A stretch of DNA of 64,000 nucleotides from Inia geoffrensis (GCA_036417435.1 CM070903.1:53792001-53856000); one strand, 5' to 3'. Positions 25,360 through 38,021 are shown, numbered from the stretch's first letter. A program made the numbers and translations. Notes: generated by a model from the sequence alone, not told the origin.

Positions 25360-26720
25360 ACTTGGATATGATCCTTTTTTTGAGGGGAAGCCATTAAAGT
25401 GTTTGAAACCAGGGGAGAGTGTTCTGGATTAGAAAAGTAAGGGAGATGACATTGTAACAGTTATATTTCCGAATGATCACCCTGATGGTCAGATTGATAA
25501 TAGATTGCAGAGGGCTGAGACTGAGGCAGGGTGGCCAGTTAGGACGTATGCAGTAAGTAATGATGAGGACCTAAAATGAGGCAGTGGTACTGAAGATAAA
25601 AAAACAAGTGATATATTTCAGAAATATTGAGAAAAGTAGTTCCCATCTGCCCAAATTTCAGGGCCCCACTATCAGAGATTCTGCTCTGATTGAGCTAGTA
25701 TAGCATTGAAACTTCCCAGGTGATCCTAATTAGCAATTGAGGCAGATTAGTTAATTAACCAGATTAGTTATCTTTGTAGTAACTGATAATTACAGAAATA
25801 TGAAAAGTGCAGAAAATGGAGGAGGCAAGAATGATGGTCAAAATTCTAGCTTTAATGACTTGGTAAAAGATAGGCTCAACAACTAGCATAAAGAATATCA
25901 AGGGACAGTCTATTTAGGGAAAAGGGAGAATTAATTTGCTTTTTAAAATTCGAAAATGTAAGGCATCCACTGAGTAAGCAGAAGGATATTTTAGTTAGAT
26001 AATGGGACATATGTGATCATAGGTTTGGCAACACTGACAAGTGAGAAATACCTGAGAGTTACAAAGTCATAGAGATTATATGGAATAAGAAGAGTTGAGA
26101 GTTGAACCCTGAGGATCAACATTCAGAGAAAAGCAGAGAAAAAAAATCACAAAAAAACAGAGGCTCACAAAGGAAACTAGTTGAGTGTGGTATGCTGGAA
26201 ACCAGGGGAGTACAGTATTTCCCTGGAGCAAACAACAATGCAGGAGAGAGGTCCAATTAAAAAAAAAAAACAAAAGATTACAAAAAACATCCATTGGAGT
26301 TAGCAGTTGAGAGATCATTTGGGACCTTGGTGGGAACGACGTCAATTAAAGAATGGACTGACAGGAATGGGAGATGAGGAACTGAAAAGTAGAGATTAGT
26401 CTATTAAGAAATCTGTATAAGGATGGAGAAGAGAAATGACAGAAATTTCAGCATGAGTGAATATGCTGAGAGATAAATTAGAAAGAAAGACATTAAAGGA
26501 CACATTATCCTATGAGAATGAACAAAAAAAAGATCTCTGAGAACAGAAAAGGTGGAGATAGGGAAATATATAAATAATAATATCTGTAAAACTATATACA
26601 CATAGTTTTATTATGAATACATTTCTAGAGATGATTAGAGGTTGAGGTCGATCATGCTTGATGGCTTCCAACTCTTCTGGATGAAACAGTAGACAAAACT
26701 GTCATCTCAAATTGAAGGGA
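25360..26720 (-). repeat. L2 fragment, antisense, including reverse transcriptase region
   Basis: A long reversed L2. Blocks run in the correct order: GGGGAAGCCATTAAAGTGTT, 'ggtggccagttagga', 'aaaatgtaaggcatccactg', then GTTGAACCCTGAGGATCAAC, which in reverse corresponds to the conserved QGSVLGP-type region upstream of the polymerase YADD site. Decayed, with no usable frame. Confidence 0.65.
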
Positions 26721-28008
26721 GCTTGAGGAGAATGATGATTTTGAGTTGAAGAAAAGGAAATGGACAAGAAAAAGAAGACTGAGAATCTATTCTGAATACA
26801 CAGTGGAGTTTGGAGACAATGCATTGGGTAGTGGTGCCAACCTGGCAGGATCTGTAAGTTTCTCTAGCAGGGCACTGGGGTAGTAAGGTTGCCACTTCAA
26901 AACACGTTTGTGTTTTGATTGAGCAGGTGCTACAGAAATACAATGAAAGATTAAGGCTTTTAGTGAAAGAATAGTTCAGATGATCAACTATAGGACTCAA
27001 GATGGGTCAGGAAAGAAGCAACAGCACATACAAAAGAAAAGAAAAGAAAGTTATCTTTTTAATATGGTGCATTAACATGCCTCAGCCTACCAGGAAAGCC
27101 ATGTCATAATAATCCAATCCCAAAGAAATTATTCCACTTGTCATGCATGTGTGCATGTGCTTGTGTAAAATTTTTACATAGCTATGTATGGCATTTTATA
27201 TTATTTGATATACTTTTATGTACAGTTAGATGTATCTAATATTACATTTCATTTATAGAAAATTTTATTTTCCAGTTATCAAAGTGAAACAGGAAATAAG
27301 ATACTTTCTCACATTAATAAAATATTGATTTTAAATGTCTGAGGTAATATATTTTTCACAAAATAATGAAACATTAAAAAACAAAACTATTAAATTCACT
27401 TTACTATTTGTAAATGTATGGGTTGCCCCAGATTACAAAAGAAAATTTAAAAACCCAGGAGGGTTATTCACTTTTTATCCATTTGTATATTCTAACCGCT
27501 ACCTAACTTTGTATGTGCCCTTTCACGCTATGTGAAACAGTAATCATCTAAAACAGAAAGTGGCTTCAGAAGATAACATACAGAAACAGAGGACACACCA
27601 AGGACAACTTTCTTGACTACTGCATGCCCTACGACATGACATTTTAATTTCTTGACCAATGAGTAAAGGGCATATATTCATTAGCAGGATTCATTTCCAC
27701 TAACTGGGTGCTGCCTGTTGAAGAATCAGAAGGGGTACTAATCAAGCCCCAGCTTTCTCACACCATCATCTAAAAACATCAACAGTATTAAGTCCATCAC
27801 CAAAACTCTTCTTTCCATCAGCTGTCTGCATTTCTCAACAGGTATGTTATCAGACTATATCAGACTACACCACTTATGAACTAGATTTCCAGGGTTTTCA
27901 ATCAGAACTGGAACTCGGTATAACGGAAATCATCTGATTACTTTCAATGGTTTCCCACTGAGCACTTCATCCTAACTTCATAGGGTCACCCCCTTCACAT
28001 TTGCCTGC

Positions 28009-28070
28009 ATCACACATAAACACACACGCACACACACACACACACGCACACGCACACGCACACGCACACA
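28009..28070. repeat. (CA)n microsatellite
   Basis: CA run with interspersed CG units (CACACGCACACGCACACG). Confidence 0.95.
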
Positions 28071-28222
28071 TCTTTAGGTGGCCCAGCTGAACAAGCCTGC
28101 TTTATTTAACCAATCTCAAGTTTCTAGGACTCAGCTATCTGTGCTCTTCAATGTCAGTTTACCTCCATTGTACACATTGTATTCAGATTGTGTTCAGTTT
28201 TTTTTTTCAGGGAAGATCCATT

Positions 28223-28224
<2 letters not shown>

Positions 28225-28271
<47 letters not shown>
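28225..28271. repeat. (CT)n microsatellite
   Basis: Pure CT run of about 23 units, then a degenerate pyrimidine tail to about 28295. Confidence 0.95.
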
Positions 28272-28275
<4 letters not shown>

Positions 28276-29104
28276 TTCTCTCTCTCTTCCCCCTTCTATG
28301 CCCTAATTGCCTGGTGAAAAGCTATGAGAAATTTTCTCACATAGTAGCCCAACGTGTTATCTTTTTCCAAATAATTACATTTATTTCAGGATAATAGGAT
28401 GTCTTCATTAGGTAGTGTTTTATTAAGTGTTGGGATTGGGTAGGGTTGATGATTTTGGTTATATGCCCCTCACCACCACCACATCAGACACCTCCCTAGC
28501 AGGAAGTCACTCAGACCACTTACACACACTCTTTTTTTTCCCCTGTCAAATCTTGTTTTGGTTTTGCCTGTGACTAGAAGAAAGCATCTATTTCTGATAT
28601 TAAAAGGGAAGATCATGAAGGCTTCACATTGCTATTTAATCTTTGTCGTTAATGAAAAACCAGACGTATTTTTAAAATATGGTTTTGTGACCAGCAAGCA
28701 AGGACGAGAGGCAGAGACTTCAGCCAGGAGATATGTGCAGCTTATATTTTCTATACTAATGAAAAGGAATATTCACATGAATAATACTTACCTATGAAAT
28801 ATAGATCAAAAGCTCTCTTACCAGTTGCAGGTGCATCTAAATAATGAGGAAAAATGAATTCAAAAATAAAAGGCAGAATTTTGGAAGGCATCCTCTGGGA
28901 AGTGACTAAGGCAATGAATACAATCGATTTCCTACTTTTCTTCCCCCTGTGCCTGCTCTCCCAACGACCTCTTTCCAATTTTCCATCTTACTCTCACAGG
29001 TCACCAGAAGATTGCTAAGAAGGCAATCAAAATTGTGAACACTGATTTTTTTTAAATGTACATAAAAGGATAACTGATAAGATTGTTTGAATTGAATGTC
29101 AACA

Positions 29105-29105
<1 letters not shown>

Positions 29106-29147
<42 letters not shown>
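29106..29147. repeat. (AG)n microsatellite
   Basis: Pure AG run of about 21 units, the complement of the CT run 0.85 kb away. Confidence 0.95.
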
Positions 29148-29150
<3 letters not shown>

Positions 29151-29794
29151 CGTAACTACCACCTGCTAAAATTAGTGTATTTCCTAAAGAAGCATTAGAA
29201 AAAAATGTTTATAAAAATTCTTAGGGAAAATAACCACTTCATTTCTTCTCGGTGGCTAAATATTGACCGTCTTTTTTGCAATTACAAAAAGAGAAAGAGA
29301 GAGGAATGAAGAAAAGCAAAGCTGTAAGTCTCTTTTCTTTTTCTCATGTTCTTCCTTACTTGGTTTTTAAAGCATTAAACAATTCTACTGTTGCATCAGT
29401 GTACGTAAAAAATAGCTAGAGAGTCTTTGCTCTGGGTCAGGTGCAAGGTTATTCTTGCATGAAATGAGCTATTCCTTGGTAGATTTAAAAATAACAAACT
29501 GAGATGGCTCATTCAGCTTTCAAGCAAGCTTCTTATCTAAATTCTGATGTAGATAGCTTATCCTGTGCCTCTTAGCCATAATGCACCTGATGGAAACATT
29601 TTCTCCTACCTATGGATATTAACGGAGAATTATCACATATATTTTTAGCCGAATGTTGTAGGAAATCAATGTTATTGTGGAATTCAGATTACAATATGCA
29701 CAATTAAGCCATTTTATTGGTAGAAAATGAACAGGACTATATTATGTATCTGGAGTTTCCCTCATACACACTATAAATTGGCTGCTATTAGGTT

Positions 29795-30550
29795 GTTCAA
29801 CAAGTACTTTATATAAGTATATGACTACAGTGCCTACTACAAAAGTAAGAAAAAATGGGTGTTTAACTTGGGTAAGAAAGGGAAGGGAATGCCTTGCAGA
29901 GAAAATAAGCTAAATCTTCCTTTGAAGGTCATGTTATTGAAGGAAGAACATACAAGTTGGGAGGTAAAGATTAAAGGGTGGGAAGTGGAGCATACACAGG
30001 AAGCATAACAATAATCAGATTTCTGTGTCCAAGGGAAAGAAAAGTATCAGCCCCTATGCCAGAAAGTTCACATCAAAAGTGACAAAATTCAACAGATATC
30101 AAAAACTAAATTATGGAAGTTTTAAATGATATAATTGGGAGTTTGTACTAATTCTGCAGTCGAAGGTAATTTGAAAGGTTACTGAAGGGGGTAAAGAGAA
30201 AATAAAATCAGTATCTGACATTATTGTGAAATGAGGAGACTAGTAGCAAGGCTCTTGTTAGGAGGCTGTTGACCTGGTTTGGATGTGTCCAGTTTAGAAT
30301 ATGGTATGGTGTGGTAGCTCTAGCAAAAGGAAGAAATTAGGAGGAAGAAGGTTAGACATAATTTAAAGAAGAAGAAGGATCATGACCTTTGACTCTAATT
30401 GAATATGATTTTAAAGGGAAGTTAAAATAACATATCTGCACATACATGTATTTGATAAAAATAGAGAAGTCAGGAAAGGGAACAGACTTGGGATTAGAAT
30501 GAGTCCATTTTTATACATCTAGGCTTGAGGCTATGTTAGGTGATAAAAGA
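29795..30550 (-). repeat. L2 fragment, antisense
   Basis: Reversed L2 3' end (TTCAACAAGTACTTTATATA then 'gcctactac'), followed by 'ggaagaacatacaa', 'gttaggaggctgttgac' blocks. Interrupted on the right by the L1 at 30564. Confidence 0.55.
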
Positions 30551-30563
30551 GGTCTTTTTCATA

Positions 30564-31167
30564 CATGCACCCCTATGTTCATAGCATCACTATTCACAAT
30601 AGCCAAGTCATGGAAACAACCTAAATGTCTACCGACAGATGAATGAATAAAGAAGATGTGGTACATATATACAATGGAATACTACTCAGCCATAAAAAAG
30701 AATGAAATAATGCCATTTGAAGCAACATGGATGCAACTAGAGATTATCATACTAAGTAAAATAAGTCAGAAAGAGGAATACAAATACAATATTATGTCAC
30801 TTATATGTGGAATCTAAAATATGGCACAAAAGAACCTATCCACAAAACATAAACAGACTCACAGACATAGAGAACAGACTTGTGGTTGCCAAGGGGGAGG
30901 GGGGTGGGGGAGGGAAGGACTGGGAATGTGGAATTAGCAGATGTAAACTATTATATATAGGATGAATAAACAATAAGGTCCTACTCTATAGCACAGGAAA
31001 CTATATTCAATATCCTGTGATAAACCATAATGGATAAGAATATTAAAAAAAAGAATGTCTATATGTGTATAGCTGAGTCACTTTGCTGTACAACAGAGAT
31101 TGACACATTGTAAATCAACTATATTTCAATTTAAAAAATTTTTTTAAATTAAAAAAAATTTTTAAAG
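30564..31167 (+). mobile_element. L1, 5'-truncated, with target-site duplication
   Basis: End of L1 ORF2 (CACAATAGCCAAGTCATGGA, ATACAATGGAATACTACTCA) and 3'UTR with a G-rich polypurine tract, ending TTTCAATTTAAAAAA. Flanked by GGTCTTTTTCATA at 30551-30563 and 31168-31180. Only about 600 bp of the 6-kb element was copied. Confidence 0.93.
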
Positions 31168-31714
31168 GGTCTTTTTCATAGAGGTCCACTGTCTTCCTCT
31201 ACTGATGAATCATAATATCTACCAATATCCGCCTAAATAGTCACCAGTTTGATAGATGGGGAAACATCTTATGACAGAAGAAATCTCTGGATCAAGAAGA
31301 TACAATGCTTCAACTCCATATACACAACCCCACTTAGTGATATAATAAATAGCCTTTAGTTAAACATACTAAGGTAGAACCCCATTCCCATGCAGACACT
31401 TCGGAATGTGAAGAAGAAAGCTTTTCCTTACACAGGGCCAAAATCTGTGTACCCTGAGATACCTCAGTGACCTCAGTCCTGCAATTTGGGACCGTAGAGA
31501 AAAATGCAAGTTTCCTTTTGGTTGAAAGCTCATCACAGTATGTTAATTTGACAACATAGGGTCCCCTGAATCTTCTATTCTTTAGGATAAATGACCTTAA
31601 ACTGGTCCTCAAGTTATCTGATTTTTATCCTTTCACCTTTTGGTGTTTCTTCTCAGGCCATCCTCTACTTTATTTTTTATCTCTTAAAATAATAAATATA
31701 TGTAAATAGGTAAA

Positions 31715-31925
31715 AGATCGTGGTAAACTATGGACTTTGGGTGATTATGGTGTGTCAATGTAGGTACATCAATTGCAAAAAATTGACCACTCTGGTAGGG
31801 CATGTTGATAATGGGGGAAGCTATCCATGTGTGGGGCAAGGTGGCCATATGGAAAATATCTGTACCGTCTTCTCAATCTTGTTATGAACTTAAAACTGCT
31901 CTAAGAAAATAAAATTTGAAAAAAT
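31715..31925 (+). mobile_element. L1 3'UTR fragment
   Basis: GGACTTTGGGTGATTATGGT, TGTCAATGTAGGTACATCA, GATAATGGGGGAAGCTATCC and the end CTGCTCTAAGAAAATAAAA form the 3'UTR layout of an old L1 (L1MA/L1MB type). Confidence 0.85.
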
Positions 31926-32565
31926 GATATTCAGACATGAATACTGTTGCAAATACGGTCCCATTACAGAGGATAGTTGGACTTAGCCATTTTACAGACT
32001 ATGAGATTATTAAGGCAGCCTCTATGCCATTACTGTGGTCTGTCATATATAACTTCATATATAACGCATAAAGAGGTGTCCTGAATCAGGATTTGAGAAG
32101 AATATTCTTATTCTGTGTTTTTTAGGTTTTTGTTTTTTCATACATAGCGGCTTCTAATATGTAATACTTAACTAGTTAGGGAAGCCTATCACTGTGGTAA
32201 CAAAAAACGTTTACTTGAAATCTGAAGTGGAATGGATGGATTCATTCCAAAGAGGCCTTAATGATGTTCGTATCATAAAATCCATGTTAAAAATAGAAAA
32301 GGAGTTAAGCAGAGCCATCAAAGCACAATGTGTGAAAATAAGCATTTAACACATGCTAGCTTTTCCAAATAGTGAAAAAATTGGGGAGGGGTGCTGAGAT
32401 TGAAGGAAACTTCCTTATATCAGTGTAATTTTAATTAATAACCTAACATGTTAAAAGACAAAACTGAATCAGGTTAGGCCAGAAAAAGTGTGAATGAGCT
32501 TGAATTAATCACTTTTGATGGAACAAAAAAAGACATAGCTGTGGAGGATTGAGCTATGTAGTGAC
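31926..32565. other. Intergenic stretch, nothing recognised
   Basis: AT-rich sequence between an L1 fragment and a SINE. No gene, splice pattern or repeat family seen. Confidence 0.5.
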
Positions 32566-32580
32566 TAAAGTTAATTGTAG

Positions 32581-32909
32581 GGACTTCCCTGGTGGCACAG
32601 TGGTTAAGAATCTGCAGGGGACAATGGGTTCGAGCCCTGGTACGGGAAGATCCCACATACCAACTAAGCCCGTGTGCCACAACTACTGAACCTGCACTCT
32701 AGAGCCCGTGAGCCACAAATACTGAGCCCGTGTGCCACAACTACTGAAGCCTACACACCTAGAGCCCGTGCTCCACAAAAGAAGCCACTGCAATGAGAAG
32801 CCAGTGCACTGCAACAACGAGTAGCCCCCACTTGCTGCAACTAGAGAAAGCCCGTGTGCAGCAACAAAGACCCAATGCAGACAAAAATAAATAAATAAAA
32901 ATAAATAAA
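32581..32909 (+). mobile_element. CHR SINE, long form
   Basis: Starts GGACTTCCCTGGTGGCACAG, has the B-box-like GGGTTCGAGCCCTGG and a duplicated middle block (ACAACTACTGA occurs twice), ending AGACCCAATGCAG with an (AAATA) tail. Flanking duplication TAAAGTTAATTGTAG at 32566-32580 and 32910-32924, perfect over 15 bp. Confidence 0.95.
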
Positions 32910-32924
32910 TAAAGTTAATTGTAG

Positions 32925-33930
32925 AGGTTGGTGGTTCTTGGACTTCAATGTAATCCACCCTGTTCATAGCCAGAAACCAGATTCATTTATAGTTTCTGAT
33001 GTAAAGACATTAGAAGTATAGACGCTGTGGTGGGCAGAATAAGAATATTGATAACAGGCCCTGGAGATGGGCACTTACAAGTAAAGATTCCGTAGGGTGC
33101 TAAAGTTTCATTACCTTTGTCCTAAAAGTAGTCCCAGAAAATAGTGGATTACTTTCCCCCTGTTAGTAAACAAGAAACAGTGTCTATAATTTCGGAAGGG
33201 AAAAAAAATGGCACGAAAACAATGGACACCATATTTATACCCTAGGATATAGAAGTCAGATTTTTCTTTCTGATCCCAATGAAATGATGAATAATTAAAA
33301 ATCCTGTTCCATTCCCCAAACAGTGGAGGACCTGTACTTCTAATTATCTTCACTCACGAAATATATCGTTACAGGCTTACAGAAGCAGAATTTTCAGGTG
33401 ACACCTGGGTATGATAATAATGAAAGCGCTGACTATGTCAATAGTCATAATAACATTAACTTATTTTTTTATAAGTTTTGAAGTTTATTTGCAGTTTAAG
33501 GAGACAAAAAGCATTATACCAAACAATTATGGTGAGGAACTATTTATCAAGTTGGACCTCAAGAGACAGCAAGGGTAAGAAAGAGGGTTAATTTGACAGT
33601 AAACTGTTAAAGACTAGATAGAAAGGCAAATGAAACCATCGGGAGAATGTTGCCCCAAAATATTTGTCTGTCCATCAAGCTATAAAATCAAAGTGGAGGA
33701 GAAAAAAAGAGAGTGTTCTTAAGTTAAAAAAAAACAAACACTAAAGTATTCCTTTTACAAAGTGTTGATTTTTTTTTTTGATATTTTTAATAGACCAACA
33801 ATTTTGGCTGAAGCTATTTTTCTCCCATAACAGAATGTCTTTGAGTAGTAATGGGGGAAAAAAAGTTTTTAAAATTCTTTAATTTGTCTATGTTAAATAG
33901 CTGAATTGATTGCTTAATTTTATTTATTTA
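32925..33930. other. Intergenic stretch, little recognised
   Basis: A trace near 33025 (GTGGTGGGCAGAATAAGAAT) resembles a common old mammalian repeat but is too short to assign. No gene seen. Confidence 0.4.
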
Positions 33931-34240
33931 TTTATTTTAACATTAGAATACATTTTGCATTTACATAATAAAATATAGGAGACAATAAAAATAAGTGAGA
34001 ATTGCTACAAGCCACAACAGAAATGGCAGGCATAAAATGATATACATTGTATGGTTTCTTTTTAAAAAATTCAAAACTGGGCAAAAAAAATTTATGGTGA
34101 AGATAATGGTTACTTTGGGGGCAGAAAGCAGGGGTCATGACCAGGAAATGGTATAAGGAAGGCTTCCGAGGTGCTGGGAAAGTTCTGTTTCTTGATCTGA
34201 GTACTGGTTATACTAGTGGGAGTTCAGATAACTCACATAA
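33930..34240 (+). mobile_element. L1-like 3' remnant
   Basis: GGTTACTTTGGGGGCAGAAA and the following 'gaaagttctgtttcttgatctgagtactgg' order is that of old L1 3'UTRs. Much decayed. Confidence 0.45.
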
Positions 34241-34440
34241 GTCATTAAGTTATTAAGAATGCTAAGACAAAAGCCTTATTTAGTTCATTAAGATCAACAG
34301 TTGGCAAAGAATTATTGAATATTATTTTAGACACCTACAAAGTTTAAGGAACTGTCTTAGGTGATCAAAGATTCCAAGTCCATTCCACTATCAAATGATT
34401 GCTTAATTTTAAATCAAAATGTTATCATTAAACATTGACA

Positions 34441-34500
34441 TTTCAATTTTATTTAATGAATATTTATTGAACATCTTTTATGTACAAATGGAGGTATGCT
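34441..34500 (-). repeat. L2 3'-end fragment, antisense
   Basis: AATGAATATTTATTGAACAT then CTTTTATGTACAAATGG matches the reversed L2 terminus. Confidence 0.5.
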
Positions 34501-35029
34501 GGTATACAAAGGAAACAAGAAAAAGTATTGTATTCAAAATTTTTTGGTGTCAAGTAGTAAAAATCCAACTCAAATCAGTTTAAGTAAAATTAGGAGGGAA
34601 GGGGGTACAGGGAATGGTGCTTTTGACTCAGGCCTAACTGGTTTCCAGGAGCTCAAACATCCATTGTTGTTGGTCCTGTCTGTAAGCAAGCTCTCCCCAG
34701 GTGGTAGCAAGTGAGCCACTGGCAGTTCTAACCTTTCCTCATTCTCACAGCTTATTATCCCTGTGAAAAGAGTCTCCCTTGCCCAGTTAGTTTGAGGAAG
34801 CTCCCAGAGAAGGCTCTGATTAGGTTGGCTTTTATCAGTAATCCATCTCCGAAACAGTTCCTGCAACCAGGAAGTAGAAGGGCTAAATAGGGGGCCTCAC
34901 TCCAGCAGCATGGAGTGGGAATGTAGTGGGGAGGTCTAGATGCTAACTAGACAAAAACTAAGTGTTCCCTCAGATATCTCGTGGTTACAAGAAGTCTATA
35001 CGTAAGATGAATAAGATCTCATTTTAGCC

Positions 35030-35374
35030 CCCGTTCTACTGACCACTGCTTTCTTCTACTTGCCCAGCTACTCCTTGTCTTCTGCTGCCTCCTCCTCTTG
35101 AGGTGATTTCTAATGTGGAACTAACTAGTGTCCTACCCTTTATTCATCTCCTGCCCTTTTCCACCCACAACATCTCTTTAAATGACCTCACCTATTCTCA
35201 TGGACTTAAATACCATCCATATATCCTTTCTCAATACCTATCTCCAACTCTGACCTCTCCTTGCAACATCAGACTCATATATCCAAATATGTGTTTAATA
35301 TTTCCACATGAATGTTTAATAAACCTAAAACAGAACTTTTGACAATCATTGACTCTCAAACCCACTTCTGTTAA
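35030..35374 (+). repeat. L2, first segment (interrupted)
   Basis: Contains TCTCATGGACTTAAATACCA, the L2 stretch just upstream of the polymerase YADD codons, followed by the downstream L2 order (AATGTTTAATAAACCTAAAA, 'cagaacttttgac'). Resumes at about 35890 after an LTR. Confidence 0.75.
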
Positions 35375-35875
35375 CAAACGCAAGTTTGTGTGCCCCATAC
35401 ACAGTGAGGCCAAACAAACTGGAACGTCGGAGTTTGAAGCAGAGAAAGGTTTATTGCAGGGTCCAGCAAGGAGAACCAGTGGCTCGTGCTCAAAAAACCC
35501 CGAACTCCCCAAGGGTTTCAGTAAAGCATTTTTAAAGGCAAGGTGAGGGAGGGGTGTCCCAGGGTGTGTGATCAGCTCCTGCACAATTCTCTGATTGGTT
35601 GGTGGTGATCAATCCTTAGGTGCCAGAAGGTCTGGGGGATATGTGCTCATGATCATCAAGTAGTTAATTTCTTTCATTTGGTGGTGGTTTTAGCATCTGA
35701 AAAACTCAGGAAATATGCATCAGATGGTATTATCTAGGTACTTCAGGGAGGAGCTAAAGCAGAGGATATGGGGGAGGGGGTCTGTCCCCGGAAGGCCCCA
35801 TAGGGTCCTGCTTGGTTACATTTCCTCCCTTGAGTCCACCACCCCTGCCATTAATCAACAGCATTGCAACTCATG
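35375..35875 (-). mobile_element. Solitary LTR of an endogenous retrovirus (ERV1-like)
   Basis: Reads as an LTR on the minus strand: a TTTAAAAA box near 35530, an AATAAA polyadenylation signal at 35450-35455 (TTTATT on the plus strand), and a terminal R/U5-like part rich in short blocks. Exact ends and the short target duplication were not resolved; no gag, pol or env sequence flanks it. It splits an older L2, so it is younger than that L2. Confidence 0.7.
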
Positions 35876-35889
35876 CAAATACTTAAGAC

Positions 35890-36477
35890 AAAAATCTAGA
35901 AATTATTCTTGACACTGTTTCTTTCTTCATCCTTCAAATCCACATTATTGGCAAGTCATGTAAAATCTACTTTCAAAACTTATTCCAAATTCATCCTCTC
36001 TCTCCATCGTTGTTATTAATAGCTCAGCCCAAGAAACTATTGTCTTTTGGCTCCACGATGAGCATCCTAATTGATCTTCTTTGCTTTCCTATATCTTGTT
36101 CTCAGAACAGCCAGAGTATCTTGTAAAAATGTAACTTAGTTTACATCACACAAAACTCTCATATCTCATTCAACTTCCCTTCTAACTTGGAGTAAAAACC
36201 CTCACCTCTAGTATTACCTACAAGGCCGACTTAATTGGGACCCCATTATTTCAGATTTCATCTTAGACCATTCCTATCCCTCACCCACACTAGCTCATTC
36301 CTGCCTTAGGGGTTTCATTCCAGTTTCTCCTTTTGCCTCTTCTTTCCCTTCATCCTCTCAGAACTGATACCTTCTAGTCAGCTATCAGTTTAAATGTCAT
36401 CTGTGCAAAATGTTGCTGTCTGGGAAAAGCTTACCTGTTATTTCTCTATTATTCACTCAATACTTCTGTGCTCTAAG
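35890..36477 (+). repeat. L2, second segment
   Basis: Resumes with AAAATCTAGAAATTATTCTT then GACACTG, the L2 continuation, then TACAAGGCCGACTTAATTGG and 'ctgccttaggggtttcattcc', the order of the L2 3' coding region. Confidence 0.8.
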
Positions 36478-37319
36478 TGTGTGAGAGTTTTTCCACATCA
36501 GGCAATTCTCCAACTGTGATGGACACCAATTGGCTGTCCTACAATTCAGTTCTGACACCATATACCTGGAGATAGCATCAGATCCCACAGGTTAGAGGCT
36601 CAGTCCTGTTAGACTGCCCCACCTCTCCCCCACCTCAGACGCTGATCATAAATCTAGGTTGATACCTGTACTCCTGACTGGCTAGGTATCAGGTGTTCCC
36701 ATGACCTCCCCTCCTCAGGTTTGATTAATTTGCTTGAGCAGCTCACCAAACTCAAGAAAACTGTTTACTGATTAGATTTCCCATTTATTATTACAAAGGA
36801 TATTAAAGGATAGGAATGAACATTCAGATGAAGAAATACACAGCATGAGCTCCAGAAGGGTCCGGAGCACAGGAGCTTCTGTCCCTGTGGAGTTTTAGGT
36901 GCACCAAACTTGTCCACCAACCCAGAGCCCTTTGAAACTTCATCGCTTTTGTGTTTTTAATGGAGGCTTCATTAAGTAGGCATGGTTGATTAAATCATCG
37001 GCCACTGGTGATTAAGTTACTCTCTATCCCCTCTCCCCATCTTGGAGGTGAGAAGGGGTGGGGGGTGAAGCTGATCTAATCACTTCTAATCGCCTCCAAT
37101 CACTGGGTTTGTTCCCCTGGCAATCAGCCGCCATCCTTCCGGACTTTCCAAAACTCTCCTCATTAGCATAAATATGGTGTGGTTCAAAGGGGCTTGTTCT
37201 GAATAACAAAAGACACGTTTACAGCTCTAATTACTTAAGAAATTCCAAGACTTTGGGGAGCTGGTTGCCAAGACAGGGCAAAGACCAAATATGTATTTAT
37301 TATAAATCTCAATATCACA
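36478..37319 (-). mobile_element. Solitary LTR, ERVL-like
   Basis: On the minus strand it starts TGTGATATTGAGATTTATAA and ends with AAACTCTCACACA, the layout of an old mammalian ERVL-class LTR with TG...CA ends. Internal blocks such as ATCTAATCAGTAAACAG (minus) fit. I could not settle the family name. No internal retroviral genes. Confidence 0.65.
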
Positions 37320-37372
37320 GCTGTTCTCCAATTATTTAATCAAAAATGGCCACCCAATCTCACAATACTATA

Positions 37373-37560
37373 GGAGTCTGCAATTTTTTGTTTCTGTAAA
37401 GGACCAGATAGCAAATATTTTAGGCTTTGCTGGCCATATGTTCTCAGTTACAACTAATTGACTGGTGTTGCAGCAGGAAAGCAGCCATAGATAATATGTA
37501 AATAAATGCATGTGTCTCTGTTCCCATAAAACTTTATCTGCAAAAATAGGTCAACATAGT
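37373..37560. mobile_element. hAT-Charlie-type nonautonomous element
   Basis: TTTCTGTAAAGGACCAGATA, TTTTAGGCTTTGCTGGCCAT, AAAGCAGCCATAGATAATAT and AAAACTTTATCTGCAAAAAT are, in order, the blocks of a common MER-class hAT element. One end is lost. Confidence 0.75.
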
Positions 37561-37639
37561 TTACCAATGCCTGCTCAATTACATGAAACTGTTTTGATTC
37601 TCTGCTTTTTATTTGTGCACTGTGTTTTCCCTCATTCAA

Positions 37640-37760
37640 ATTTAAACTCTGAGAACAGCAGCGCCATCATTTATCTCACTCCTTGTTACTTTGCTAACAC
37701 CTAACAACTGGAGCAGAGAGGGAGCTTGAAAATACTTATCGGATGAATGAATGAAACTGG
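37640..37760 (+). repeat. L2 3' terminus
   Basis: TTTAAACTCTGAGAACAGCA, then a 'cctaacaactgga' block and GGATGAATGAATGAAAC. Likely the far end of the L2 broken by the elements between 35.4 and 37.6 kb. Confidence 0.6.
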
Positions 37761-38021
37761 TATGTTAAATTTAAAACGCTACAGAAAAACCAAACACCAC
37801 CTCAGAGTGCTCACCTAATTGTTCGTTAGGGCAGGAAAGATTAGGAAATTATTACTATCAATAGGTGATTTTACTACTTAAAAGTTTGTACTTATCCTTT
37901 AGGTACAATTATACCTTGTAATGACAGAAAGACAAAGGGAAGTTTAAATTATGTTTCCACAATACATATCTTAGAGATTCTGTTTGTTTTTTAACTTTAC
38001 ATTAAGGCACTTCTCTTGGGC

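Larger units (their letters stand above)
26721..29790. other. Intergenic stretch with three microsatellites
   Basis: No gene or transposon recognised except the simple repeats listed separately. Short Ser/Leu-rich frames at 28.1-28.4 kb come from the CT repeat. Confidence 0.5.

Noticed and set aside
28078..28394. Ser/Leu-rich protein frames
   Set aside because: Translation of a CT microsatellite.
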